The position numbers were made by a program, and so were the translations under genes. 38,444 bases of DNA from an uncultured Oscillospiraceae bacterium (GTDB lineage: Bacteria > Bacillota > Clostridia > Oscillospirales > Ruminococcaceae), in the NCBI GenBank assembly GCA_910587135.1, contig CAJULF010000026.1:1-38444 (forward strand), written 5' to 3'. Below, one piece after another: positions 1 to 8,272 of this stretch. Positions within the stretch are counted from its first letter, which is position 1. Every line of letters begins with the position of its first letter. Below the pieces are notes generated by a model. That model was not told the origin of the DNA. It searched no databases and saw only the letters and a list, made by a program, of their open reading frames with translations.

Positions 1-2128
1 CAGTGTCCGTATCGGTATCAGTATCGGTATCTGTGTCCGTATCCGTATCAGTGTCCGTATCCGTATCAGTGTCTGTATCCGTGTCCGTGTCCGTATCGGT
101 ATCCGTGTCCGTATCGGTATCTGTGTCTGTATCCGTGTCGGTGTCGGTGTCCGTATCAGTATCAGTGTCTGTATCTGTATCCGTGTCAGTGTCCGTATCG
201 GTATCCGTGTCCGTATCGGTATCTGTATCCGTGTCGGTATCAGTGTCAGTATCTGTATCTGTGTCGGTATCCGTATCAGTATCTGTATCGGTATCTGTAT
301 CCGTGTCAGTGTCCGTATCCGTATCTGTGTCCGTATCGGTATCCGTGTCCGTATCAGTATCTGTGTCCGTGTCGGTATCCGTATCTGTGTCGGTGTCCGT
401 ATCCGTATCAGTGTCCGTATCGGTATCCGTATCTGTGTCGGTGTCCGTATCTGTGTCCGTATCAGTATCTGTGTCCGTGTCGGTATCGGTATCTGTGTCC
501 GTGTCAGTATCAGTATCAGTATCAGTATCCGTGTCAGTATCTGTATCCGTGTCAGTGTCCGTATCGGTATCTGTATCAGTGTCCGTATCTGTGTCCGTAT
601 CGGTATCCGTGTCTGTGTCGGTGTCCGTATCAGTATCTGTGTCCGTGTCGGTATCTGTGTCCGTGTCAGTATCAGTATCCGTGTCCGTATCAGTATCTGT
701 GTCCGTGTCGGTATCCGTATCGGTGTCCGTATCGGTATCTGTGTCCGTATCCGTATCCGCGTCGTCTACATCATCATCTTGTTCATCGCTGCTGTCATCG
801 TCATTATCGGTGTCGGTATCATCATCTGTTTCTATATCGTCATCAACATCGTCGTCAGATGTATCATCGTCATCGTCACTATCGGGAGGATTATCGGGAT
901 CGTCATCGTCATCATCTCCGCCGACAGGATTATCGTCGTCATCGTCGCCGGTATCAGGCTCCTGAGTGTCATCGTCATCATCGGGATCGGTAGGAGTTTC
1001 TTCATCATCGTCGTCAACCTGGAAATCCAGATCGTTATCTATCTGGTGAATTTCACCGTTCTGCTGATTAAGAGTATCACATACAACCCCGCCATTGAGA
1101 TTGGAGCTGATATTGACCGTTGCGTAAGGTGCAACAACAGTACCGCCCAACAGATTAGTGTTGATGCTGCCGTTATAGGAACCGAAATTGAAAACTACTT
1201 TTCCGAAAGATCTGTTCCAGTTGCCGTTTCCGTTGCCGAAATACACGTTGTCAACCCCGTCGGTAGCAACGTTTATTATAACCTGCACGCCCTTGTTGTC
1301 AGACAAAAGCGTGTTGATATCCTTCTCATGGCGCTGAAGATCATTCGCATGAATATTGACAATAAGAGTTTCTCCGGACTGCGCTCTGCCGTCCTGGATA
1401 GCCCTTACGGCGGATTCAAGCCCGTTTACCTCTGCCTCGGTGTCATAAGTCGCATCCTTATCACCCATCAAGCCGTCGCCTGTATTGGCAATATCATGAA
1501 GCGTTCCGCCAAGGTCGGTAAATGTCACGCCGCTCTCAGCTCTTACAAAGCTTACATCAACGTTTCTATCCTCTATCAGATACGTTACGCCGTTTGCGAC
1601 AAAGCCCTTCTGATTTCCGTTATCCTCTGTTATTTCTTCAAAGCTGAAATCAAGGATCAAGGTATAATGAGTCCCGGGCGCAGGTTTAACTTTTAACGTA
1701 GTATTCTGCGGGGGTTCGGCAAGATAGCAGGTATACTCTTTACCAGCAACGGTATTGTTCGCTACAGCATTGCTGTTGAACATATCAAGCACGTTCAGGT
1801 TCGAGGTAGCTACTGTTGCCTCAAGATGGCAGGAATCAACCTTATTGGCAACCGCCGAAAATCCGTTTACCCTCTTGAGCGAGTTTATAAAGTTGTATGT
1901 AGAATACGACTTTCCCGTAGCAAGATAGGTGTTGGCGCTGATTTTTGTGTAAGCAGACACTCCCGTTCCCGCATTTCTTTCATCGGTCAGCCTGTACTCA
2001 TCCTGATTTATATCAAGTGTATTGGCCGACGCGCTGATAGTGGCAACGGATCTGGAAGCAATCAAGGACAGCGCAAATGCGAACATCGCAACGGATTTAT
2101 TCTGGATCTTGCGTTTCTTCTTGCTCAT
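1..2128 (-). CDS. Choice-of-anchor-A-like secreted surface protein with Asp-Thr stalk (C-terminus off the window)
   Basis: The frame is open on the minus strand from ATG 2128 to the window edge (709 codons), so the C-terminus and any anchor are missing. The start follows AAAGGAATGAG, 4 nt upstream. A Lys/Arg-rich N-terminus plus a hydrophobic stretch ending near SASA (about residues 1-36) looks like a signal peptide. The following ~320 residues end in a block with GTVVAPYATVNISANLNGG then a C-D-T-L-N-Q-Q-NGEIH stretch. This resembles the signature of choice-of-anchor A domains (LNG..AP.A.v....LNG.v....NGEIH), found in secreted Gram-positive surface proteins. A linker of Asp runs with Pro/Thr/Gly follows, then a pure (Asp-Thr)n stalk. 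By analogy with Ser-Asp stalks of staphylococcal adhesins it probably projects the globular domain from the wall. The family call is from motif memory; the secreted low-complexity stalk is seen directly. Confidence 0.8.
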   Translation of the reverse strand, partial: MSKKKRKIQNKSVAMFAFALSLIASRSVATISASANTLDINQDEYRLTDERNAGTGVSAYTKISANTYLATGKSYSTYNFINSLKRVNGFSAVANKVDSCHLEATVATSNLNVLDMFNSNAVANNTVAGKEYTCYLAEPPQNTTLKVKPAPGTHYTLILDFSFEEITEDNGNQKGFVANGVTYLIEDRNVDVSFVRAESGVTFTDLGGTLHDIANTGDGLMGDKDATYDTEAEVNGLESAVRAIQDGRAQSGETLIVNIHANDLQRHEKDINTLLSDNKGVQVIINVATDGVDNVYFGNGNGNWNRSFGKVVFNFGSYNGSINTNLLGGTVVAPYATVNISSNLNGGVVCDTLNQQNGEIHQIDNDLDFQVDDDDEETPTDPDDDDDTQEPDTGDDDDDNPVGGDDDDDDPDNPPDSDDDDDTSDDDVDDDIETDDDTDTDNDDDSSDEQDDDVDDADTDTDTDTDTDTDTDTDTDTDTDTDTDTDTDTDTDTDTDTDTDTDTDTDTDTDTDTDTDTDTDTDTDTDTDTDTDTDTDTDTDTDTDTDTDTDTDTDTDTDTDTDTDTDTDTDTDTDTDTDTDTDTDTDTDTDTDTDTDTDTDTDTDTDTDTDTDTDTDTDTDTDTDTDTDTDTDTDTDTDTDTDTDTDTDTDTDTDTDTDTDTDTDTDTDTDTDTDTDTDTDTDTDTDTDTDTDTDTDTDTDTDTDTDTDT
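2..757 (-). repeat. Asp-Thr coding array, at least 126 uninterrupted dipeptide units
   Basis: On the plus strand the unit is GTRTCN, which on the coding strand is GAY ACN. Only the two synonymous third positions vary across 756 nt; no unit carries an amino-acid change. Short higher-order blocks recur irregularly, as expected from slippage or recombination. The array continues past the window edge. Confidence 0.95.
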
Positions 2129-2241
2129 AAATCTCATTCCTTTCGTAAATTAGCCTTTTGCAAACTAAACCGCAATCCCCGGCATCAGCGCCGAAGAATT
2201 CAATCAGCGCGGACATTTTATGGGCATACTTTTCTATGTTC

Positions 2242-2271
2242 ATTATAACATATTTTCGCCGACATTTACAA
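2242..2271 (-). promoter_or_regulatory. Sigma-A-type promoter of the surface protein gene
   Basis: On the minus strand, TTGTAA (2271-2266), an 18-nt spacer and TATAAT (2247-2242) precede the start at 2128, leaving a leader of about 105 nt. This suggests the surface protein is transcribed separately from the pilus genes upstream. Confidence 0.6.
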
Positions 2272-2394
2272 GAAGAATTTCTCACAAATAATACAAAAAT
2301 TTTTGTTGGATTTTCACAAATTTTTCATGCTGATTTTTACCGTGAAGCTTCTCCCGAAACCAAAGCAAACGATTTCACTGCGTTTTCTGCAACG

Positions 2395-3447
2395 CTACAT
2401 AAGTCTTTTTCTCATTATTTCGGGATTATAGGCATACTCCACAGCCGTATCCTTGGTGATAGTACCGTTTTTATACAAACCGAACATACAGTTGTCCATA
2501 GTCTGCATTCCCGGCGACGACTGCAATATCGTGTCGATCTGGTGCGTTTTTTCCTCGCGAATCATGGTGCGTATAGCACTGTTCATGGTCATTATCTCAA
2601 ACGCGGGAATCAGCTTTCCGTCAACCGTCGGAAGAAGCTGCTGTGATACCACCGCGTTCAGCACCGTTGAAAGCTGTATTCGTATCTGGTGCTGCTGATT
2701 TATCGGGAACACGTCTATGATTCGGTCCACCGTGCTCGCCGCGCCGAACGTGTGCAATGTGGACAGCACCAGCTGTCCCGTTTCCGCGGCGGTCATGGCG
2801 GTGCTGATCGTTTCGTAGTCACGCATTTCCCCCAGAAGTATAACGTCGGGGGACTGTCTTAATGCGGCGCGAAGCGCGTCAAGATAGCTTTCGGTGTCAA
2901 TATTTATCTCCCGCTGGCTGATTATACATTTATCATGGCGGTGGAGAAACTCAATAGGGTCTTCTATCGTTATTATATGTCCGTTTTTGGTTTTGTTGAT
3001 TCTGTCTATTATGCAGGAAAGCGTGGTTGATTTTCCGCTGTTTGCGGGACCCGTTATCAGCACTATGCCGCTTTTGTTCTCCCCCAGTCTGATCACCTGT
3101 TCGGGAATACCCAGACTTTCCGCGTCGGGAAGCTCAAACGGAACATACCGCAATATCGCCGCAAACGATCCGCGCTGGCGGTAAATATTTGCTCTGAAAC
3201 GCCCCAATCCCTTTATCGAAAACGAAAAATCCATTTCCCGCAGGGGCAGTTCATTCTCCTGCCGCGGCATTCCCGCGAGCTCGTATATCTGCACTGCCAT
3301 TTGCAGGGTATCCTCCGCCGACAGCGGCGCTTCGCTCATTCTCGTCAGCATATGGTTAGCCTTATAGCACAGCGGCGCTCCCGAAATTATAAATATATCC
3401 GAAGCGGACTTCCCCGCCGCCTCAACCAGAATATCCCTAACGTCCAT
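2395..3447 (-). CDS. pilT: Type IV pilus retraction ATPase PilT
   Basis: 350 aa, the usual PilT length. PilT is a hexameric cytoplasmic ATPase that powers pilus retraction. Visible motifs are the Walker A GPANSGKS (133-140), Asp box TIEDPIEF (160-167), Walker B DVILLGEMRD (201-210) and His box ending in STLHT (to about 233). The start follows AAGGAG, 6 nt upstream of ATG 3447. It is the last gene of the pilus run, 185 nt after the preceding gene; that gap contains a CTTCATA.../TATGAAG hairpin. No PilB extension ATPase, PilD peptidase or PilM/N/O genes are in the window, so the rest of the machinery must lie elsewhere. Family confidence is high; PilT versus PilU is not resolved. Confidence 0.92.
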   Translation of the reverse strand: MDVRDILVEAAGKSASDIFIISGAPLCYKANHMLTRMSEAPLSAEDTLQMAVQIYELAGMPRQENELPLREMDFSFSIKGLGRFRANIYRQRGSFAAILRYVPFELPDAESLGIPEQVIRLGENKSGIVLITGPANSGKSTTLSCIIDRINKTKNGHIITIEDPIEFLHRHDKCIISQREINIDTESYLDALRAALRQSPDVILLGEMRDYETISTAMTAAETGQLVLSTLHTFGAASTVDRIIDVFPINQQHQIRIQLSTVLNAVVSQQLLPTVDGKLIPAFEIMTMNSAIRTMIREEKTHQIDTILQSSPGMQTMDNCMFGLYKNGTITKDTAVEYAYNPEIMRKRLM

Positions 3448-3632
3448 ATTCGCTCCTTATTTTGATTTGCAATTATACGCACCGCTTCATACGGCGGCTT
3501 CGCCTTATGAAGCTGTCCCGTCGCAAAAGCTCCGCATCTGCGGCGGATTGTGAAAAATTTTCTGCACGGGCGGTTTGTCGCTGTACGCTTTCACCGCCTT
3601 TTACTGCTTGGTTTTTGCGCGGCTCTAAACTT

Positions 3633-4121
3633 TTATCCTTCTCCGTTCCATACGTTAAGGGGTTTGTCAATGGACTCCGATGAGGAAGCGGTGCGCCACT
3701 CCACTATCTCGAACCGCTCACCGCCATGGGCAGCGGGAACACTGTAAAAGACAGCCTCAACGATCAGTGAGAGCCGCTCGTTGAGTTCAACGCGATACTC
3801 CGCGCGAAATCCCTCCGCCGTGCGTGTCAGACTCGCTCCGCTTGCCGCGGAAAGCTCCGTGAAGCTATCCTCAAAAAAAGGACTTTCCGACGCTGTCAGA
3901 GCCGCGTTGTCAAGCTCCATAAGTATCCTTTTCGCCTCGGTATCCGCCGTATAATATTCACGGGTAAAATCAATATTCTTTTCGGACAGCCTTTCGTCTG
4001 AGCTTGCCGCCTGAAACGCCAGCACAGCCAGTATCGTCAGGCATATCACCGCGAATATCATCATGACCGACACATACCCGATACCGATTCCCGACCTGAT
4101 ATTTTTCGCGTATCTGCTCAT
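3633..4121 (-). CDS. Pilus-locus single-TM protein, unknown family
   Basis: 162 aa. One hydrophobic segment lies at about residues 13-37 (GYVSVMMIFAVICLTILAVL), followed by a soluble, charged C-terminal domain with a helical stretch (residues 40-80) and predicted strands. The topology is that of a minor pilin/pseudopilin or a pilus assembly factor, but no clear type III prepilin cleavage motif (G/A before F/M-T-L-x-E) is visible. The start ATG 4121 overlaps the previous stop (ATGA) behind GGAGGACGGCGC, showing tight translational coupling in the pil operon. I do not recognise a named family. Confidence 0.7.
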   Translation of the reverse strand: MSRYAKNIRSGIGIGYVSVMMIFAVICLTILAVLAFQAASSDERLSEKNIDFTREYYTADTEAKRILMELDNAALTASESPFFEDSFTELSAASGASLTRTAEGFRAEYRVELNERLSLIVEAVFYSVPAAHGGERFEIVEWRTASSSESIDKPLNVWNGEG

Positions 4122-4594
4122 GCGCCGTCCTCCTTTTCGGGAATGCGCGGAACATATGCGGAACAGCTGAACCGCCTAAGCTCCTCATTATCCCTCATAA
4201 AGACCAGTTCCGCCGTTTTGAGCACTCCCGCGGCGGAATCCTCCTCGCTTTCGCTTATAATGAGAGTTATCACGCCCTCTTTCGAAGGTTTGCAGCGCTC
4301 GTCCAGAATAACGCTCAGCGAGCCGTCCTCCCGCGTTTCAAAATCCCCGAAAACCAGCTCCGCCATCTCGGAAATGCTGCCCTTAAGCGAATACACCTCC
4401 GCGCAGGACTGGGCGCAAAGCACAGCGCCGTCGCCGGTCTCGCTGCGGCGCATTTTACCGTCCGCCGCCGCGAACACATTAAGTATCACCGCCCCCGAGA
4501 TACTGAAAAAAAGCATTGCTATTATCATCTCAACCAGAAAAAGATTCGACGGCTTTTTCGGCTGAACCGTTTTTATCGCTCTCAGCTTGCTCAC
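4118..4594 (-). CDS. Pseudopilin-like single-TM protein of the pilus locus
   Basis: 158 aa. A basic N-terminus (about 16 aa) is followed by a hydrophobic helix, LFLVEMIIAMLFFSISGAVI, with a glutamate near its start. This echoes the conserved Glu5 of type IV pilins, although the residue before the helix is not the canonical Gly. The remainder is a soluble domain with four cysteines. The GTG start at 4594 overlaps the upstream stop (GTGA) and follows GGAGGCAG. A minor pilin role is inferred from position and topology. Confidence 0.7.
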   Translation of the reverse strand: MSKLRAIKTVQPKKPSNLFLVEMIIAMLFFSISGAVILNVFAAADGKMRRSETGDGAVLCAQSCAEVYSLKGSISEMAELVFGDFETREDGSLSVILDERCKPSKEGVITLIISESEEDSAAGVLKTAELVFMRDNEELRRFSCSAYVPRIPEKEDGA

Positions 4595-5037
4595 CTGCCT
4601 CCGATAAACACCGACGAGCTATCCTCACCGCAGCTTACGGATATCTCGCAAAGCCCGTTGTTCTCCGTTATTTTCAGCCCGTCTATATCAAATATTTTAT
4701 CTCCGCCCGCCGCGGTCCTTTCTTCGGAGGAAACGTTCTTTTCATACAGTCCCCCGTCGCTGTAATACATCACGCAGGTTATCCCGCCGTTTACCGCCGC
4801 GATACCCGTTCCGTCCTCAATGATCTCATAGCTTTCCGCACCGCGTATCTTGTTGGACAGATACCTTAGCGACGCGGAACCTGTAAAGCTCCTGTCAAAG
4901 CCCGAGCTTATCCCCGCGTAGGTGCTTGCGGCGGCGGCGATTATCACCAGCATACACACCGTAAACACAAGAAACAGCAGCATACTGCCGATCGTCCCTA
5001 CGATATCGGATTTGCCCGCGCCCCTGCGACCGTCCAT
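4591..5037 (-). CDS. Pilus-locus membrane protein, DUF4860-like
   Basis: 148 aa from ATG 5037. I chose this start because AAAGGA precedes it and its ATG overlaps the upstream stop (TGATATG); the longer frame would begin at 5055. A Gly/Arg-rich N-terminus is followed by one strong TM segment (SMLLFLVFTVCMLVIIAAAA) and an extracytoplasmic beta-rich domain. The size, topology and place between pilC and pilT resemble DUF4860 proteins of clostridial pilus clusters. That assignment is from memory and not checked. A role in the pilus tip or assembly is inference. Confidence 0.65.
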   Translation of the reverse strand: MDGRRGAGKSDIVGTIGSMLLFLVFTVCMLVIIAAAASTYAGISSGFDRSFTGSASLRYLSNKIRGAESYEIIEDGTGIAAVNGGITCVMYYSDGGLYEKNVSSEERTAAGGDKIFDIDGLKITENNGLCEISVSCGEDSSSVFIGGR

Positions 5038-5038
5038 A

Positions 5039-5356
5039 TCACGACTTCCTTTCAATCACCGTTACCGCGGGGCGTATATTTGCCGCGATACTTTCATAAT
5101 GCACAATATATTTCTCAGTGTCATAGACTACCCCATAGCTTTCCGTAAGGTGATCTATGCTTTCGGGGTATACTCCCTCTATTGAATAACACATTGTTAT
5201 CCCATTTTCCACCGACTGCTTTATTTCCGAAAGCGTCTGCTCCTCCGAAGCCGCACCCGCTCCCGAAAGCGCGGTGACAAACCAAACTATAAGCGCCGCA
5301 AACAGCAGCATAGAGCCTGCGGCTGCCCACGGGATACTTTTTAAAATATGTTTCAT
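5039..5356 (-). CDS. Small pilus-locus single-TM protein, unknown
   Basis: 105 aa from ATG 5356, which has AGGAG at the right distance; the longer frame from 5389 has none. One TM helix (about 9-32) precedes a compact soluble domain whose end reads CYSIEGVYPESIDHL ... YDTEKYIVHYE ... VTVI. I recall similar C-terminal patterns in small proteins of clostridial pilin operons, but have no name for the family. It begins the tightly overlapping block of four genes and is separated from pilC by a repeat element. Confidence 0.7.
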   Translation of the reverse strand: MKHILKSIPWAAAGSMLLFAALIVWFVTALSGAGAASEEQTLSEIKQSVENGITMCYSIEGVYPESIDHLTESYGVVYDTEKYIVHYESIAANIRPAVTVIERKS

Positions 5357-5413
5357 AAATTTCTCCTGATTTAAAAGAATTTCCCGCACCGCACAAGCTG
5401 CGCTTCGCGCAGT

Positions 5414-5578
5414 TCAGCTTGTATATAAAGAGTTGATCTAAGCCCAATTATTTAAATTTGAAATTTTCCGCAACCCGCCTGCCATGGTTCTCTTCGCTGC
5501 GCTAAGCAAACCGCGGCAGGCTCTCGCGAAAAATTTCCTGCGTCAACATTTCGCATCAGCAGCTTTTCTACAAGCTGA
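5414..5578 (+). repeat. Palindromic repeat element, divergent subfamily, between pilC and the small pilin gene
   Basis: The ends TCAGCTTGTATATAAAG and CTTTTCTACAAGCTGA form imperfect inverted repeats like those of the family described from 13699 on. The interior differs: AAATTTGAAATTTTCCGC, then a CCGCCTGCC...GGCAGG arm. An 11-bp direct repeat AGCTGCGCTTC flanks it (5396-5406 and 5578-5588), a candidate target duplication. It fills most of the 319-nt gap between two genes of the same operon. Confidence 0.7.
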
Positions 5579-5675
5579 GCTGCGCTTCAATCCTCTTTCA
5601 CAACGGCTTGAGGAAAATCCATGCGCGGGTGAATACTCAAGCTGCCGGTTATCCGCTGTGCACTGTCAAGTGCCG

Positions 5676-6719
5676 TCACCCAAGCACCGACATTATGTTC
5701 ATCAGCGGTATCATTATTGTCAGCAGGATAGAGCCGATTATTGCCGCAAGAACCACTATCATTGCGGGTTCGATAAACGCTATCAGATTTGAGGCGGTAT
5801 TCTCCGCCTGCTCCGAGCAGCGCTCGCTGATTTTCCGCCACGTCTTGTCAAACGAACCCGAAATATACGCTATCTTCAGCGTTCTGCCGTATATCGCGGG
5901 GAACATATTCGCCGCACACACCGCGTCCGCGAACGATTCCCCCCCCAGCACACGCCTGCGGCAGTCTGATATCTGCGCGGACAGCCTGCTGTCGCCGATG
6001 AGCAGAAGCGCATTGTCCAGAGCCTCCTCGGGCGCTATCCCCGCTGACACCATAACGTTCATGGCATTCGCCAGCTGCGCCTGCGCAAAGCGCCGTGACA
6101 AAGTACGTATTACGGGGGTATGCGAAGCCGCTCTTGCCAGCGCCCTGCGCACAGGGGTAAAGCCCGCAAGCACCGCAGTTACCGCCGCCAGTCCTATGAT
6201 AACAAGCAGCACCGTCATGATGACCGTACCCGTTTTAAGCGCGAAGTTCACCGTAACGTCCACCGATTCACTTACACTGCTGTCAAAGCGCGCGAAAATA
6301 TCCGAGAACATAGGTATTACCTGCGCCACCAACACGATGATTACCGCCGTCATCATTATTAGCAGCATAAACGGGTGCAGCACAGCGTTTCTTATAGTGC
6401 TCAGCATATTTCCGCGGTTTTCGTAATACTCCGAAAGACCGTCCAGAACATCGTCCAGACGTCCCGACATCGTTCCTATCTTTACCATATTCACCGCATA
6501 CTCGGGAAACACTCCGGTCTGCTCCATTGCGCCGTGGAGCGGATTTCCCCCGTCCAGCGCTTTTGAAAGTGTTTCACATATTCTTCGTATCCTCCCGTCG
6601 TCTATATCCAGCGAAAGGATCTCCAGCCCGTCGTTAAGCTGCATTCCCGCCTTGAGCATCGACGAGAGCTGCTCACAGAAAAACGCGGTTTCCGCGGGAG
6701 ATAACTGCTTCTTTGCCAT
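5676..6719 (-). CDS. pilC: Type IV pilus inner-membrane platform protein PilC (GspF family)
   Basis: 347 aa from ATG 6719, preceded by AAAGGAGACCGGA; the longer frame from 6779 lacks a site. Two T2SSF domains are visible. The first begins FFCEQLSSMLKAGM and contains MVKIGTMSGRLDDVL; the second begins RRFAQAQLANAMNVMVSAG and contains LKIAYISGSFD. Each is followed by a hydrophobic segment, and the C-terminal helix ends in IMIPLMNIMSVLG, typical of PilC/GspF. It is slightly shorter than proteobacterial PilC (about 400 aa), as in Firmicutes. PilC anchors the assembly and retraction ATPases at the membrane. It leads the pilus run; no convincing promoter is visible in the 225 nt upstream. Confidence 0.92.
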   Translation of the reverse strand: MAKKQLSPAETAFFCEQLSSMLKAGMQLNDGLEILSLDIDDGRIRRICETLSKALDGGNPLHGAMEQTGVFPEYAVNMVKIGTMSGRLDDVLDGLSEYYENRGNMLSTIRNAVLHPFMLLIMMTAVIIVLVAQVIPMFSDIFARFDSSVSESVDVTVNFALKTGTVIMTVLLVIIGLAAVTAVLAGFTPVRRALARAASHTPVIRTLSRRFAQAQLANAMNVMVSAGIAPEEALDNALLLIGDSRLSAQISDCRRRVLGGESFADAVCAANMFPAIYGRTLKIAYISGSFDKTWRKISERCSEQAENTASNLIAFIEPAMIVVLAAIIGSILLTIMIPLMNIMSVLG

Positions 6720-6944
6720 TCCGGTCTCCTTTATTAAAAAAATTTTCGCTCCAGCGAATTTGTTATTATTGCACCTCATGACCCGACCTAACGTGAAAAC
6801 ATAGCGCTATGCATTCGGCTTTGCCGAAAAATATTACGCACGGCCGGACAATTTACGGCGGCTTTCGGCACCTTAGCCGCCCGATTATTGAGCTGTTCCC
6901 GATCAAACGATCAAACGCGCTTTAAATCCGCCGATATCATGCCT

Positions 6945-8240
6945 TTAATAATAATACAGCGCGGTATAATTGCTTTTGGTGGAAATATAATCCGATATCT
7001 GCGCCTTATCGGAAGCGCCCGCGTAGAAGGTAGAGTCCAACAGATTATACCCGCTCTGCTTAAGAAACAGCTCGGGTGTTATCCAGCCCGTTTCGGTAGT
7101 ATAGACTTCGTTCCACGCATGATAAATATCGGGAGAAGCATAGCCTATCACCAATCGTGTCGGAATACCCTGGGCACGCGCCATCGCCGCGAAAAGCGCG
7201 GAATAATCAAAGCATATCCCCTTTAAACTTTTGAGTGTAGCGTCGGGATTCGGGACATATCCGCTTTGTACCGTGGCGGCAAGCTGCTTATCGTAAGCAA
7301 CGTTGTCCGTTATATAGCCGAATATCGCGGCTATCTTTTCAATGGTTCCCTCCGCGCCCGCGCACACCTCCGCCGACTTTTTTACGGCGTTGGACTGCTG
7401 ATCGAATTCCACATAATAATTCGGATAAAGGAACATCGCAACCTCGTCGGAAACGGTCAGCGAAACCGTTTCATCGATGGAGTTGGAATAAAAGTTGTCA
7501 TGATCGTGTTCCCATAACTGAAGTATGTATTCTCCGCTGCCGCAGGACAATGGAAAATATCTTGTTTTATTGTCCCCCGTAAGCATATAATCGTAGGTAC
7601 TGTTTCCGCATTTTATAAGTACTCTCACCCTATCGCTGCCGCCGCCGTATCTCACCGAAATATACCCCTTTGAAGCGTTGCTGTAATCTATAAAGGAATC
7701 CCCTGCCGTAAATGTCTTTTCCCCGGGCGAGGACACCGTTTTGACTTCGGGTATGATAACCTCGGCGGGCGGCTTGGGTGTGGTCGTGGCAGTCGTCGCT
7801 GTCGTAACGGGAGGAGTTGACGCGAGAGGCGGGTCGGGTTCGGCGGGAATGCTCATCTCTGCCGTCTGCGGAGATGTTGACACCGCGGGACTTGTCTGCT
7901 CGGTATCCGCGGGAGCGCTCTCTGTTTCGGGAGCGGACGGCTCACCGCTGTCGGACGTGTCGGAGCTGTCCGCTGTGTCGCCCGCCGACGTTTCCGATGT
8001 TATGACTTCGTCATCGGTCGTCGGCGTATCTTCCACATCAGCGCTGCGGCTGTCTTCAATATCGGATTCCTCGAAGCTTTCAGCCGATAATGCGCTGTCG
8101 GGAAGAGAAACACTCTGACTCTCCGTATCGTCCCGGCAGCCCGTAAGCGAAACGCACAGCACCGCTGCGAGTATAAGCGCAGCGGTCACGCGACCGCAGC
8201 GCTTACGGACCGCACCGTCCGACTGTGATTTTCTTTGCAT
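6945..8240 (-). CDS. Secreted transglutaminase-like lipoprotein
   Basis: 431 aa from ATG 8240 (AAAGGA 11 nt upstream; a GTG at 8249 lies too close to that site). The lipobox SLTGC puts the lipidated Cys at 35. An S/T/D/E/P-rich linker (about 36-165) leads to a beta-sandwich-like region and a C-terminal transglutaminase-like fold. Its expected triad is visible: Cys343 in GICFDYSALF, His374 in YHAWNEVY and Asp402 in LLDSTF. Such domains act as cysteine proteases, peptidases or crosslinkers at the cell surface; the substrate is unknown. It lies 33 nt after the CapA-fusion gene, so they are co-transcribed, and 225 nt before pilC. A surface-maturation role is inference. Confidence 0.85.
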   Translation of the reverse strand: MQRKSQSDGAVRKRCGRVTAALILAAVLCVSLTGCRDDTESQSVSLPDSALSAESFEESDIEDSRSADVEDTPTTDDEVITSETSAGDTADSSDTSDSGEPSAPETESAPADTEQTSPAVSTSPQTAEMSIPAEPDPPLASTPPVTTATTATTTPKPPAEVIIPEVKTVSSPGEKTFTAGDSFIDYSNASKGYISVRYGGGSDRVRVLIKCGNSTYDYMLTGDNKTRYFPLSCGSGEYILQLWEHDHDNFYSNSIDETVSLTVSDEVAMFLYPNYYVEFDQQSNAVKKSAEVCAGAEGTIEKIAAIFGYITDNVAYDKQLAATVQSGYVPNPDATLKSLKGICFDYSALFAAMARAQGIPTRLVIGYASPDIYHAWNEVYTTETGWITPELFLKQSGYNLLDSTFYAGASDKAQISDYISTKSNYTALYYY

Positions 8241-8272
8241 AGACGTCACTGTCCTTTCTCTTTAAAAAAGCT

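Noticed and set aside
3..965. A 320-aa Ser-Val repeat ORF on the plus strand
   Set aside because: It is the antisense reading of the Asp-Thr array; the minus frame has the start, signal peptide and domain.
2097..2285. A 62-aa ORF or a c-di-GMP riboswitch in the surface-protein leader
   Set aside because: The ORF starts upstream of the promoter and overlaps the surface gene; the leader lacks the conserved riboswitch core.
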